The notes below the pieces were generated by a model. It made no database searches. It saw only the letters and a program-made list of their open reading frames with translations, and was not told the DNA's origin. From Cloeon dipterum (taxonomy: Eukaryota > Arthropoda > Insecta > Ephemeroptera > Baetidae), in assembly GCF_949628265.1 (NCBI RefSeq), contig NC_088788.1, positions 22,554,335 through 22,618,334 on the forward strand: 64,000 nt of DNA, given 5' to 3'. A program made the position numbers and the translations under genes. Of this stretch, positions 26,791 to 40,000 are shown one piece after another (within the stretch, counting starts at the first letter, position 1; the number at the start of each line of letters is the position of its first letter).

Positions 26791-27969
26791 CTTTTGTACT
26801 CGTCATGCCAGATTGGTTTCTCGCCGTCTTCGTCGACCTCCTCCTCGCCAAAAACTTCCTCTTCCTCGAGTTCATGACCAAACCATCTGACGAGACCATC
26901 ACATAAGCGTGCTATTTATATATGTGTGCTTTGTTGAGACGGGAACAACTCTCTCTCTCTCTCTCTCTCTCTTTCTACCAAAATGTTGTTCTAGAGTGTG
27001 TGTTCAAAGAACACTATTTTTAACATTTTTACACGTCGAAAGGCACGAAAATTATTTAAGAATTAATATAGTAAAGTGCTAAATTTCGATCAATGTGAGT
27101 GCGATTTTTGAATAAAAAGCGAGATACTTGCACAAATCGTAATTTAAAAAATGGAATATATTTAAGCGGTGCTGATGGTTGCATTAAATTTGGAAAATAT
27201 TTATCTAGCATAATATTATCATAATAATATTTAAGTGTTTGAGAGTTTATGCTCTATGTATGTACAAAAGAATTTGCGTGGTAGACAAAGGCATGCAAAG
27301 TAGACCAGACCCGTACAAGTAGGCCGAAAATGAATTTTGAATCTGAAGAAAGACAGCCAACGAAGGAAGAACACTTTACACGAAATGTACACTGGACAGA
27401 CGTGGTGTAAAGGATTGACACACTTATTTAGGACTGTTCATATATAGAGAGAAGTAAACACGCTCTATGGGTTGGATAGGCCTAAAATTGTGCTATTCTG
27501 CATGGTGATATTATTTCATTTGGTGAGCTTTGTTTTGAAATTTATTGCTAAAATTGTATGGGTACAGCTTTTCTTAGCAACTTCTTGGTTTTGCGGTGTT
27601 CAATTGCATTATATTCAACTCACGTGATTTTCTCACTCGGTGACCGCCAAGGAACATCGTCATCCAGCTCGTCCTCGCTCTCGTCCGCCTCGTCTTGAGG
27701 GGCAGAAGCGATGTTTAGAGTGGAACTGGTCACCATGTCTGGCACAGGCAAAATACTAGGTCGTCTACTGCCTGTTGTTCAAAATGAAAATTTAATAAGA
27801 GAGCGGTAAAAAATGGCAGGAATTCGTTCACCTCTTCTTTGGCTTAAGGTGTCCGGACTTAAAAAGTTAGGATTATTGTCTACGACTGGAAGTCCTAAGT
27901 GATTTGGTCCAATGGGAGTTTCTTGAAGTTGCTCAAAAGAATCACAAACACTCGCGTCCGTAATTGTTG
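26791..27969 (-). CDS. SLO2: SLO2 acidic RCK1-RCK2 linker, exons 14-16
   Basis: Exons 27969-27832, 27771-27624 and 26886-26791, all in phase. They code for the linker between the two RCK domains (about residues 635-761). Exon 15 has the conserved SRRPSILPV, equal in place to SRRPSIAPV of KCNT1, then EADESEDELDDD. Exon 16 is 32 residues, is extremely acidic (EEEEVFGEEEVDEDGE) and ends IWHDEYK. The exact exon 16 sequence is not one I recognise from vertebrate channels. Such linkers are usually disordered. Clustered acidic side chains might affect cation sensing or calcium binding, which is inference. Exon 16 (96 bases) could be skipped in frame only if the phases at both ends allow it; both ends are phase 2, so skipping would keep the frame. 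Confidence 0.9.
26949..26973. repeat. (CT)n microsatellite
   Basis: About twelve CT units in the SLO2 intron between exons 15 and 16, just upstream (gene sense) of the acidic exon. Confidence 0.9.
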
Positions 27970-28212
27970 CTGAAAGTTTGGAATGCCAATAAATTTTACA
28001 GAATCCTACGTTGTCTGATGTAACACTATTTACTGCTTTTTTTAACTAAGCTCGTTTTAAACACTTCTGGCCTGTGCTTTTGATTTTCATTAGGTAATTT
28101 GCAGATACCTGAAATGTTTAGTAAAAGTGAAAGGAAAAAACAAAATATATAAAAAAATAAAAACAAATCATTCCCCTAATAAAATAGCCTTAAATAAAGC
28201 ATCCAAACTTAC

Positions 28213-31200
28213 TCATAATTGAATTGGCGGTTTGTTGGAGTGTCTTTTCGGCGCCCGCACCCGCCTCACAGCCTGCTGCACTGCCAGGGACAGCTCCCGT
28301 CGCTTGCTCCTTTTCTGGCGATGTGGCGTTGTTAGCCACGATGAACGCCGAGTTCTCCTCTTTGGTGATACTTAGGTAGAAACATGTGTCTGTTTTCTTC
28401 ATGATGTGTCTCGGCCCTGGATTCAACAAGATTGTCTCTTCGTAGAACTCGGGGAGCTCTGCTGGTCGCACCCCAACCAACGCAACACCGTATCTAAATC
28501 ACAAAATATGATTAAATATTGTGGCATTTGTAAATACAACCAAACTTTTAACGAATATAAAAAATATCCTGAGAACTTAAATTCACATTTTTAACTATGG
28601 AAAAATTTGAGGTTTTTTCTTTCCCCCAAGTAAAAAATCATTCACAAATATTTTGAAAGCAATTTTAAATTAATCGTATGTAGTGGCATTTAAAATTTTA
28701 TCTGTACATTTTTATCTACCAAGCAGCATTTAAATTATTATCTGCTGAGTTAAAAGGTTCAGGCTTTAGCGGCAATGAAATTACGCGCAACCAATTATAG
28801 GACTAAAAGCATGAGAATAAGTAAATTTTCAGCTCACTTTCTATGCGAGTGGAAGCTGGCGTAGGTGAAGCTTTTCCCCTCATACTCGCCGAAGAACCTA
28901 CTGTCGCCAAGCACAATGTGGTATATTTCATTTCCTGAGCATTTCCCGTAGAGACGATGCCATTCCTCGTGGGACGTTTGGCCCTCTCTGTGGAGCACCA
29001 ACACAGATTGCTTTAGACCGCGCACTTCCACGCTCGGCAACACGCAAAGCGGGGCGCATGAAGATGGTGGAAAGGCTCATTGATTCAAAACATTTTCTTT
29101 TCCTTCGTCGTTACGAGAGTGTGTCGAAACAACACTATATGTATTCTTTGTTGGCAATAACCTTGACGAAGTCTTCTTTACTTATTTGTCGTAAGAAAAA
29201 TAATAAATTAAAATGACGCCACGAGTAATTATTATTGTTTGATTAAAATGCAGTAATGTATTGTAATGCTTTACTTACTGTCCTCTGGAGGTGTGGAGCA
29301 GAAGGGTTACCAGGGTAGATGTGCCGGGGCACGTGCAGTTGTTGGCCAGCAGCGCATACTTAAACTCGTCTTCGCACACAACGTGCTCGGCGAATTTCAC
29401 GTGCAATTTGTTTTCTGGCCGGAATATCTGCACGTACTGAGGAACGTTGGGCGCAAAGTCCTTCACCGCCCACGATCGGAGTATCGTGTGCTCATCCTTG
29501 GAGCAACAAAGAATCAAGACTCGGATTAATTTAAATACAATTCCATTTCAAAGTGATCTGATATTTTACATTGTTTTAATTATTGCGTTTCAAAGATTGT
29601 AAGGAGTCAAGACGATGTAATGAGATATGAGTTGAAAATTCATTGAACTGGAACGAGTCTATTGATTATAAGATATTTATGGTCTTGCATTATACAATAA
29701 AATTTCTCAACAAATGATATATTGAGCTTGGCACATCCTAATGGAATTAAAAAGGTCGGTTATGTACATTTGTGACAGACTCAATCGAGACCAATGTTTC
29801 CGTTAATATAAAATTTTGTGAAAGAAAATGTATTCTTACAGCTGCTGTTTTATCGGCGTAGTTTCTGGCCGCCAACACAAAGCAAGCCTCGGCCTCATTC
29901 ATGCGCGCCCTGGCCAGGTCTGCATCTTTGAGGCACGAGCCTTGAATGTAAATGACCCTTTGCGCCCAAATGGGAACTTGCAGGATCATCCGCATCGTCG
30001 TGTCCAACTCCATGGGCGACAACAACACGACATAGTAGTCCTGCAAGAGGAGCAATGATAAAGCCTAGTTAGAAATTCTGATAATGAGCTGTGCCACCGT
30101 AGGGGCAATATATGTCATTAGCACGAGACTGCGACTGCAGAGTAATTAGTTTAGTAGCCGTTTTGACCACCCGCTCTGGCAACCATCGTGAGGGCAGAGG
30201 AAAATTATAAAAATCGAGACTAGTCTTTTTCCTTTCTCGCGTGTGGTCGCACCAGCATGCCGTAATATGTAGAATTTGCAAGCACTATACATTTTTTCAC
30301 ACAGGAAATTCTTGTCACTTCTGCCGCCGAGATAAGCAAAATAAAACACGAGGCGCACACCTCGCGGCGCCATTCTCATTCAATTATTCAGCCTCCGGGG
30401 CCCTCTTCCATCTTTTATTGCACTAATGAGCTCGGCTTTGACGCAAAAGATAAAACAGAGCGAGAGGAGGGTCGGTTACTGTTGGTTTGGGGCGGTTTTT
30501 GCATCTCGCCGCCGCCAACTCTCTTCAGAAGTGAGTCATGGATATCGCGGCGATGAAGACAAACACGGTCGAAAAATTACGTAGTGTGCTCTTTTAGGGG
30601 TGCGGAACATTCGCCCTTCTTTACTTATTCAACGACATGATTTCACATGCATACACATTTTGCTGAGAAAATGTTTTTGAAGCGATGAATATTTTGAATA
30701 AAACTGTAGGGAATTAATTCTCATTGAAGTATATAGACCAGAAAAATAAATAAATGAAACTAGGTTAAGCTTACTAATAACTATTTGAATTTTCTTTTCA
30801 AACGCAAATAATCGGCTTAAATCTTCAAAGAAATTGACATAAAAGAACCAACAGGGCGACTTTTGATCTGAAAAATTACTTTCTAGATAACTTGCAATAC
30901 GACATTTTGCAAAATTTCGTGCTTTTTCTACCTGTGACGATTTTCAAACTATCCTCGGCAACACAGATATTTGCATTCAGTACTACGCATGCATACGAAA
31001 TTTTATTTTTTTGTGACATACTTCATTGAGAGCAATTTCACAATTTCTATGAGTGAGAACCGAGAGAAGATTTTCCAGGGGTTTGACGACATGCAGATCG
31101 GTGCGCGTCACTGAGTTAATTATCTGCCAATTGCAGCAAGCCCGGCACACAGCGGCAGCGCTGCTGCGTGTCCATTGTCAGGAGGGTCATTCGCTCACGC

Positions 31201-32791
31201 GTTTTATTACAGGGGGCGGCAAATGGAGAACAGGGGGTGGCAAATGGAGAACAGGAGCAGTCGGCGATGTGTGTGCGTCCGTTTTATTGGCAGCCCGCGC
31301 GTCCGACCAGCCGAAATGATATTTAACTGACACACAAATTCGCAGTCGTAAAAAAGTGACACGTGCAGACGTGACGGCTTGCGGGCGACGATAATGACGA
31401 CGCGCGGTTGATGCTCGCAGAAATGGGACAAAAACGTCATTGTGTGCAGACAACCTTTGTTGCTTGACAGCTATAGCATATATGACTGCATGCAAATCTC
31501 GCAGGAGCGAGTATTTTCACCCTGCAGGCACGCCACTCTATTATTGACTGACTGAGCGATTGGAGGTTGGCAGGGTGGGCGAACAAGTAGCCTTCTGTCA
31601 GGCGATCAGGAAGATATACATATTATGTTATTATAGAGCGAGAGCAAGTGGTGAGCTCTTTGTACAAAGGCATCTGGCGCTTCTATCGAGCATGACATTG
31701 ATAGCATTCGAGGTGTGGACAAACCAGCGGCCCAAAATGTAAATGCGTGCTGCATCTTACGATGATGCTTAGAAAAAAATACACAAGCAGGGAAGGAATT
31801 TAAATGAAAAAATAATAATAATAATAAACGGTGCAATACTCTGCATGAAATGCCTAATTGTTATATCTTATTCATTATTTTATGAAATTCTCTGTATTTT
31901 TCATTCATTTTTGCTGACTTAAGCTTGGGTCGCAAATAAAAATATATTGCACGGCATACTCAGCCACAATATCCTTTTGATTTGAAATCTCATCTGCATG
32001 TACAGCCTTCAAAGAGGTATATGCGCGTAAAATTTCCTTGTGTATTTTTTTAATTGTAAGAAGCTGAAACATACTCATTGAAAAATCTTCCAAAAAATCT
32101 GGTCTGGGTTTGTAAGGTTTGTGCAATTTTAAAAGAATATTAATGCAGGGAGGGCGAGTTGTAGGTTTTACGAGATAACATAATTTTTCTTTTTTGTTTT
32201 GTGCTCAGCAACGAGTGCAGTCGATCGTTTTCTATGACCAATGATTATAAATTTCCTACAGCAAGCCCTGCGGGGCATGATTTTTTTTCTACAGTACTGC
32301 TGACGAGGCCTGAGGGGCAGCAACAGTGATTGTCCAGAACTAGAAAGCGCGAGATATTTTTTTCTGCAAAATTCATTAACAACTAACTTTTTATATAACT
32401 TGACCCTTTTGTATTTTTAACAGTTAAACATTTTAGTAAATTCTCCTGAGTAAAATGAGCAAAAATTGTTTTTGTTAATAAACAATTATTTCGCTACTTG
32501 CTGGTTTCCACCTTTCGAGCATGCGTTTCAATGCAGTCCTCGGTGCGGAGGCAAGTGGCCTTTCAGTGGGCTGGGTCCCTGTGCGGCCTGGTGCGCCCAT
32601 GTTATCCGTTCGCGGTGTTATTGGGACCCAGGTTTCAGCATTCGTGCTAGTACATTGCGCGCCCTTCCCGGTCCTCGGACAGGGATAAAAAGAGCAAAAA
32701 AAGAAAGCATACAATTTTGTTTGTCTTTGTTTGCAGCAGGCGAGGAAATCCATTGTGCAGAATTGCGAGTGTCATTTATTTTCTCCCTCTC

Positions 32792-32839
<48 letters not shown>

Positions 32840-33227
32840 TCTCTCTCGACCATCTAGCAGAGGCCGCTTAATCTTCCCCCAGTCAAGTCTGTTGTCTCAC
32901 ACAAAATGGGCCAGCACGCGTTTAGCAAATCCCACTCCGTCCCCATTGTGCCATTTCTTCTTACGGCGTGGCGATAACAAAACACATTACCCTTATAACG
33001 ACCTATCTGCAGTGCCGCGCATGCCCTTGGATAGATTTGAAAAATGGAGGAAGGTACAGTACCTGCAACAAAGGATGCGCGTAGAACTCGTTGAGGAAGT
33101 CCATGATGGTGTCAGCGTGCAGGGTGGTGCTGCACACGACCACGTGCTTCTCGCTCTGGGCCCTGTGCGACGAGTATGAGCCGCCCAGTTTTTGCCGCTC
33201 CATCCACGTGAATGCCAACTGCTCAAA
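28213..33227 (-). CDS. SLO2: SLO2 RCK1 exons 9-13
   Basis: Exons 33227-33063, 30040-29840, 29496-29279, 28987-28838 and 28493-28213, all in phase, covering residues about 297-634. The block [18 protein letters not shown] leads from S6 into RCK1. It is followed by [105 protein letters not shown] and [24 protein letters not shown]1 has matching text at each point. Exon 13 continues from [20 protein letters not shown] into an Ala/Gly/Glu-rich region that begins the linker. RCK1 transmits ion binding to the gate. The 2.8-kb intron 30041-33062 lies between exons 9 and 10, splitting RCK1 directly after YAHPLLQ. Confidence 0.96.
31209..31250. repeat. 21-bp tandem duplication
   Basis: The unit ACAGGGGGCGGCAAATGGAGA is repeated twice in tandem with one C/T difference, followed by a partial third ACAGG. 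Confidence 0.85.
32797..32834. repeat. (CA)19 microsatellite
   Basis: A perfect CA dinucleotide run of 38 bases, preceded by a short CT tract, in SLO2 intron 9. Confidence 0.95.
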
Positions 33228-34029
33228 CTGCAAGGCACACACCACAACGGAATCCAATTTACTACACACTCACATTATGAGCAAGCATTCCGAGAATCTC
33301 TAGATGCAATTTGCGAAAGAGCCTCAGCTTCAGCAGCACAACAACAACAGTTTTTGGTGGATGAGCAAAGACTCGCTGAAGTTCCGGTAAGTTACTTAAT
33401 GGAAAAGTTTTTCTTTAAAAGCTTTTCTTAGAGAAAGTGAAGAAGTTGGTGCTTTTTTGGTCAAATCTTTGATTACGGACTGGAAAAAAATCGCTTTTAA
33501 TTTTTTTCCGGACTGTTTACAAACAAACACTGGTAAGATGTATTAATATTTTAAAATGGTGGCCAGTCTTGTAGATTAACGTAGCATAAATATAAAACTA
33601 AGTCATGTTTCATCCCTTAATTTTAGCCTTAAAAGACATAATTGAAGCGGAGTTTTAGTTAAGTCCTTTTGTTTGTTCTATTTTTTCCTATTCAGATGTT
33701 TACGACGTGATAAAAAAAAACCAGACAACCTTCATCAACGCTGGAATAGCAAATCAGAATTCAAGCAAGCAGAGGATGGTGCAAACATTTTGAGCAAGCA
33801 AACTTTTTCTAGAAATAGACTTGTCAGTTTTGCATGTTGAAAAGGTCAAGAGGCATTATTTCCACAGCAACATCAGCTCAAAATAAGCATTTAAATACTG
33901 GGATATTTATGGTAAACTAATTTTATATTTTAATTAACAATCCTAAATTGAAATGAGTAAAATGCTTGCGGAAACCCCGCAAAACGTGCGGTGCTGCTGC
34001 GGCAATCGGTGTCATTTATATTTACTCAC

Positions 34030-37000
34030 CTGTGTAGGGAGGACGATGAGGGCAACGCATATCATAATGACCATGTAGAGCTGCGAGGGCCAAATGTCCG
34101 GCACGAAATCGCCGTAGCCGACCGTGGAGAAGGTGACCACCACGTAGTACATGGACTGGAACAGGTTGAGGTGCCGGTGTCCTGCCCGCTGAAAATGTTG
34201 CACCCCGCACACGCTGCGCGGCGCCGAATTCCGTGATTAATTAGAATGATTGATCTGACTGGCTCGCGGGCCTAATCGATCGGAAAAGGTGGTGAGGGCT
34301 AAATTACGCCATCGCCAGATAGATATGTACGCACATATAGGCACACCATGAAAAAAGAGAGCGCCCTGCGCGCGCCAAGCTGGCCTATTTATAGCCACAC
34401 CCTCTTTCGTATTAATGTCCTGAATTATTACTCACCTCGTGAACACTAAGCACAGCAGCGTGGCTGAAAGAATCATCAGCTGCTGCGACAAGGCGGACTG
34501 AGACTTCTGCATCGCGCGGTGCAAATCATTCTGGGAAGCACAAAGTGCACAGGCGTCACTTTTAAGATTAATGTGAGCAAGGAAGATTATTTAGGTTCTT
34601 AAGCTCCACTTGCATCATGTTGGTTGAAAAAGCGTTGTCATGAGTGGAAAAAGTATAACAAAGCTCTTTCATGAACTCGGAATTTTCATGAAGCATCGAT
34701 TTTAGAGTTTCCGCTCTGACAAAAAATTCAGAGATGTTCTGAAAGATTTTCTTCGAGCTGCTTTCAAATTATGTCTCTAGACCGGAGAAACTTTAGCGAG
34801 ACAAAATTTTGTTGATTGCTGGATTAAATAAATTCTGCAAATAGACTATAAAACAAAAATCAGTTTTAATATTTGAAAAAAGCATTGCTATATTTTTTTA
34901 ATTATTAAGCGTCCCTTTAATTTTCACTACTTTTTACACAGTTTATACGGTCTCGGTTTTTGAACCAACATTAAGAAGTTCTCACTTACAAACATATTCT
35001 CCAAAGAGTGTTTAGCCAACCAGCAGTTGAGAAAAACCGGGATGAACAAGTTACGTAGAGGTGGCCAAAGGAGCTGCAATGACAGAGTTGAAAGGCAAAT
35101 TATTAAAACTGCAATTATCTCTCTTTCTCCGCTCCTGCAGGGAGCAGATATATTATGGCCAAATTCGTATCAAAAGCACTTACCGTTAGCATGAAGGGAA
35201 TTGTGTTAACAAGCTCTAGTATAAAATGGAAGGATAGCAGCTGCTGCCAAATATTGCCCTGCAAAAGTAGAAACATTTTATTAATTAGTTTTCCAACTGC
35301 TGCAAAGTGGGTGCCAAGCTCACATGAGAGCCAACGAAATATGAACACGCGCGAGCAAAATAATAATGTGCCCTTTGCTGGTACATCAAAGTATACCGCC
35401 CGCGTTTAATTTAATTTGCAGCGCTGACTCAGGCAATGAAAATTGCCAACGCTTTCATCAACCCCAGGATGTATTATCAAATTTTACCGAGCGCAACCTT
35501 GGCTCTGGTTTAATCAACTTGTCCAACTCTAACTTAATAGTGCGCGCGATATTTACTCTTTCTAAAACAAGCTTGAGACTACTTTAAATTAAATTATGAC
35601 ATAAAATAAACGCAATTAAAATGTGAATGACACGAATGCTCAAATGAACTTTAAAAAAGTGAACTGAAGTGACCTTCTCATTGGTTATTTCATCCAGTCA
35701 TCCAATTCCAACTACAGATAATGAGCTGTCTTAAAAAGGCTAGATTTTTGTATTAAAAAAGATGGGCACATCGTCAAATTGAGATGAAAAAGATACTCAA
35801 AATATTTAAAAGACAAAATATAAAAGAGTCCGACAGCACATATCAAATCGTCAGGGAACCAACTAGAAGTGAAGTTTCACCTTTGTGAAATTTTCTCGGA
35901 ATAAACAGACTTTTGGGGCTGCAACCAAACTTTAAAGTGCTCCCACCTTGTATCCGAGGTAGGCAAGTAGCAGTGCTTCAGCCAGGCTGATCATGGCCAG
36001 GATGACCTGAACGATCCATAGTTCGAGCGGCCTGTTTACCCAGAGGATCGCATCCCAATTGATGATGGGGTTTTCTTGGAACTTTTCGTCGGTCAAGTTG
36101 CTCGCGAGTATGTACAGTGTTTTGTTCCCAGGGGTGCAGCCGTAGCTGGAATCAAGAGGGCGCAATCAAAACAGTGTATACCGAACTCAGTCGCAAAATA
36201 ATCAGAGCGTAATAACTAAGGCCTTTCAGTACGAAATAAACACAAAGATGGAGGATGTCGATGAGCCAACTTTTCATTGCATAAAAATTTGGTGGTTTAA
36301 TATTTATGTAAATTTCCGCCATTCCTTAGTTTAACAGATAATGCCAAAAGCTACTTTTTTCTAACATTCAGATCTAAAAAAAATAACAAAAATTTTATAA
36401 AAGGAGATAAATCGATGCATATTTGACGTCATGCTTAAATAAGATATTAATTAAAAATATCTATGAATCAAATGATGGTGACAAGGGAAACTATTTACAA
36501 AAAAAACTTTATGTTGGTTGATTTTAAGATAAAAAAATGTACTAATCAATGATGCCCTCTATAGTCTGTAACGGGCTAATTTTGGAATGAAAATCAAGAA
36601 CGCCTATCATTTATAGAAAATATATATTTCTTAAAGTTATTTTATACTGTTGAGCAAATATTGTAAGCTAAAAAAATCGCCACTGCAATGGCGGGGAGGT
36701 ATGGGTGGGTGCGACACATCATGAAATAATCCAAGAGGAATCTCCAGGCTCTCCTCTGGAATAAGCATATATGAGAAAATGGGAGTAATGGAACTAGAAA
36801 AAATATGGATGCACTCGGCGGCTATTTTGAAGAAACGGCAGCATTGCCACTCTCGAGGGAAATGATGTGCCTCCGTTGGCAGCTAGGGCATTATTAGAAA
36901 TCAATTTGGTATCGATCGCGCGCGCACGCCTAGCCGCGCGTTCTTGAGACGCAGGCAACGGAAAACTCCTTAGCATTATTAGGTCTACGCAAATAAATGC

Positions 37001-40000
37001 GTACATATTTTGGGGGAAATTTATCGACGGATTAGCAGGGAGGCGAAACCACTCAGCGAAAACAGGGAACGCGGCTGTTTGGGCGCCTATAGTCGATCAA
37101 ATTGGTGTGTGATATATTGATGTGTGGATAAAAGAAAACTCACCACGCAGCGTCGTTGGGGTTCGAGTCGGTGATTACGCGCACTATGTACAGGAGGCAT
37201 GTCAGAAGCTTAAAAAAGAGGTTCGCTATTCTTATACGAAGACCTGGAAGCAAACAACAATAAAATTATTTATTATTGGTAATAAGGAGTTCATCGTCTT
37301 TGTTTTTTACCCATTAATCAAAGCAAAATAATTCACATACTTGGTTTTTTTCAAAGATGACATTTATGTGAATCTATCGACACAAACTTAATTTATAAAT
37401 TGTATACACATGTCGAAATAAAATCATTTTATGACACATTAAAAAAATTGTAAAAAGCATGTGAGAAAAGGCAACAATCCTGGTAATTTGAATGAAATTA
37501 TAATGTTGATTGGTGTCTTTAATAAATTCATGCCTAAAGCAGCTTTTTAAAGTCTCTGGAATTGACCCAGAGTTTATCGTCATATACGTTACACGATAGT
37601 TTTTAAAAGCAAGCCACGGTTATCGCGGCTTCCATTAATTGATTTTATTAAAATGGCGTTCTATCACTCATGTGCGAGTGAAGACTGTGTGCAAATCACC
37701 GTGATAATCGATGAAATGTCTACTAAGATAAGAACAATCAATCGTTGTCTCAAGCCGATCTGGTCTATTGAAATTTTTTAGAATAATCATAATCTTTCAA
37801 AATTTTATGCAAATCATACAATTAAATTAAATAAAAAAAGACAAATCACTTTTTGATTCAAAATTTGATATTATTGCGGATCAGCAGGGTAAATTTATCC
37901 CGCATACATAGCCAAATTAATCCAAAAAAGAAGTAAAAAAAATCGAAAATATCATTTTAAAACAGAACACTTACTGAGAAAAGCGATTTTTGTTACTTTC
38001 CGACACAACTCTAAAGAAGTTTGAAATTTAATCAGAGAAACCAAAATCATAGCCAAATCTTTACGCAATTTTTACTGGAAGTCTTTTATCACTTAAACTA
38101 TCTTTTTGTCAGCAGTGCAGCTCAAGCATTAAAAATGATTTTGTTTAGAGCAATTACACTGGGTGATAATGAAAACAATTTATTGAGTAATTTACCGGTC
38201 ACGCTTGTCCGATTTTATCGTCTAATTGCCAACATTCAACATTAGAAGGGTTTTCATTGCGAGGGCAACAAAGGAAGTCAAAGATAAGCTGGCGAAAGCG
38301 TACGCGAACTGCACATACTTCTATCTGGCGCATTTCATCAGCACACGCTTGTGTTTAGTGAATATCCCACCTCCCACAAAATGTCAAATTTCGGCAGTCT
38401 GCAGCGCCATACTAATATAAAACAAGATTAAACGCGGAGATAGTGTATAATTATGCGCTATAATCCGTGCAGTGGAAATTTAGAATTCGTGCAGCGCCGC
38501 GCCGAGCAAATTCCCTTGCGCTTGTAATTGCATCAGCTGAACACCTGCTTGTTGCTCTATGAATCGCAAATTGTACACACAGCAGATTGACTCATGCATT
38601 AAATCCCCCCATCGAAAGTGGGGTTATGCCAGAGAGTATGGCAAGCCCGGAGTCGGTTCGACGTGAAATATGCACACAGCGCGGTAACGGCCCCACTTAA
38701 TGAGCATGCACTTAATCGCCAAGCTGGAATTGACGACGGCGCGATGATGCTTATCGACGACGCATCTTTTACTACCACACTTGCTCTGTCCCATATGCAC
38801 AGAAACATAAAGCAGGATCATTTCGCGGTTTGTACACCTCGCATGTCACCCCGAATAAAAAAGCAACATATCATGAGCAGATTTTATGCGCACGAGAGGG
38901 AATATATCTCAATACATCATACAGTTCATCTTTGTAATTCAATTAACCTGCTTAATATAGATCGACTTGCTTTATTCCTGTCACATTATTACTCACTCCA
39001 TTAACTATTATAAATATATGTTTTTTTAATTGATATAGTGAACAAGGAAAACAAAGTAATCAAGTGCAAGTTCAGAGATCAAATAGGCTAGAAGAGCAAT
39101 TATCCGACAGCCTCTCGAATACACTAATTGGCAAGCGTATTAGTGGAGCAATTTTTTATTCCGTCGGCGCCGCCCTTAATTGAGGTGCTACCCTCTAAAG
39201 GGAAATGAGAACCGGAGATCCTTCGTCGTTAAACGGCCGTCTTTTCTTAATTGCTTCGTGTCAACTATAGCGTTGCACTCATACTTAACGCTGCTTAAAA
39301 GCTTTTTAAAAACAAAATTGATCGGTCTAATTGTAAATGCAGTTGATTTTGTTTCGCTCTAACAGCACACATGCACTAGCTATTTATTCTTCACCTGTAA
39401 AACTTAGCAAAATATGGAACCTCAGAAGACTAAATTTCATTTTTAAGAACGTGAAGTGAAACGGATGCTTTTTGAAAAAACGGCGTTCGTCCACCTTCAA
39501 AGTATATAACATTGTTATTACAACTAGACTAGATGATGCTTGGTAAAAAAACTGAAATGCAATTAAAATACTTTCAGTCAACTTCTGCCCCTAGGAAATA
39601 TGTAACTCCAAACGAAAAAAGTGTTCAGGCGATTTAGCAGAGCAGTCACTTATATAAAAAGGTAACATTTTAAACCATGCACATGCAGGGAAGGTAATGC
39701 ACCATAATATGAAAAAATATTTTTCACTGTCACAATAATAACACATTTTTCCCTTCCATATATAAGACTCTTAAGCATAGAGGTCTCTACTGAGACTTCG
39801 AGGTGTCCATTTTTCAACTCAAACTCAAAATTTTTAAATACACGACAAAACGCTTCGCATGGAATTCCCTGTATTTCTTGGATGGTTTATATTTTATATG
39901 GGAGCAAAAATTTATAGATATTTTGGTTTCTCCAAATTTTAAAAAATAGCATCCATAAAAATATCTGTGATTGTGGATTTGTCTAGCTTAAATTAACGTC

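Larger units (their letters stand above)
30041..33062 (-). other. SLO2 intron 9
   Basis: A 3.0-kb intron. It contains a 21-bp tandem duplication at 31209-31250, an (AAT)n run near 31809-31826 and a (CA)19 microsatellite at 32797-32834. The 237-codon plus frame at 32466-33179 is built around the microsatellite and antisense to exon 9, and I reject it as a gene. Confidence 0.75.

Noticed and set aside
26456..26902. 148-codon minus-strand frame starting MMVSSDGL
   Set aside because: It is another frame over SLO2 exon 16 and its intron; the correct frame is the acidic one.
28080..28110. Possible extra SLO2 micro-exon between exons 13 and 14
   Set aside because: An acceptor-like CAG is present, but no donor keeps the frame, and exons 13 and 14 already join in phase.
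32466..33179. 237-codon plus-strand frame
   Set aside because: It runs through the CA microsatellite and antisense to SLO2 exon 9, with no domain or splice logic.
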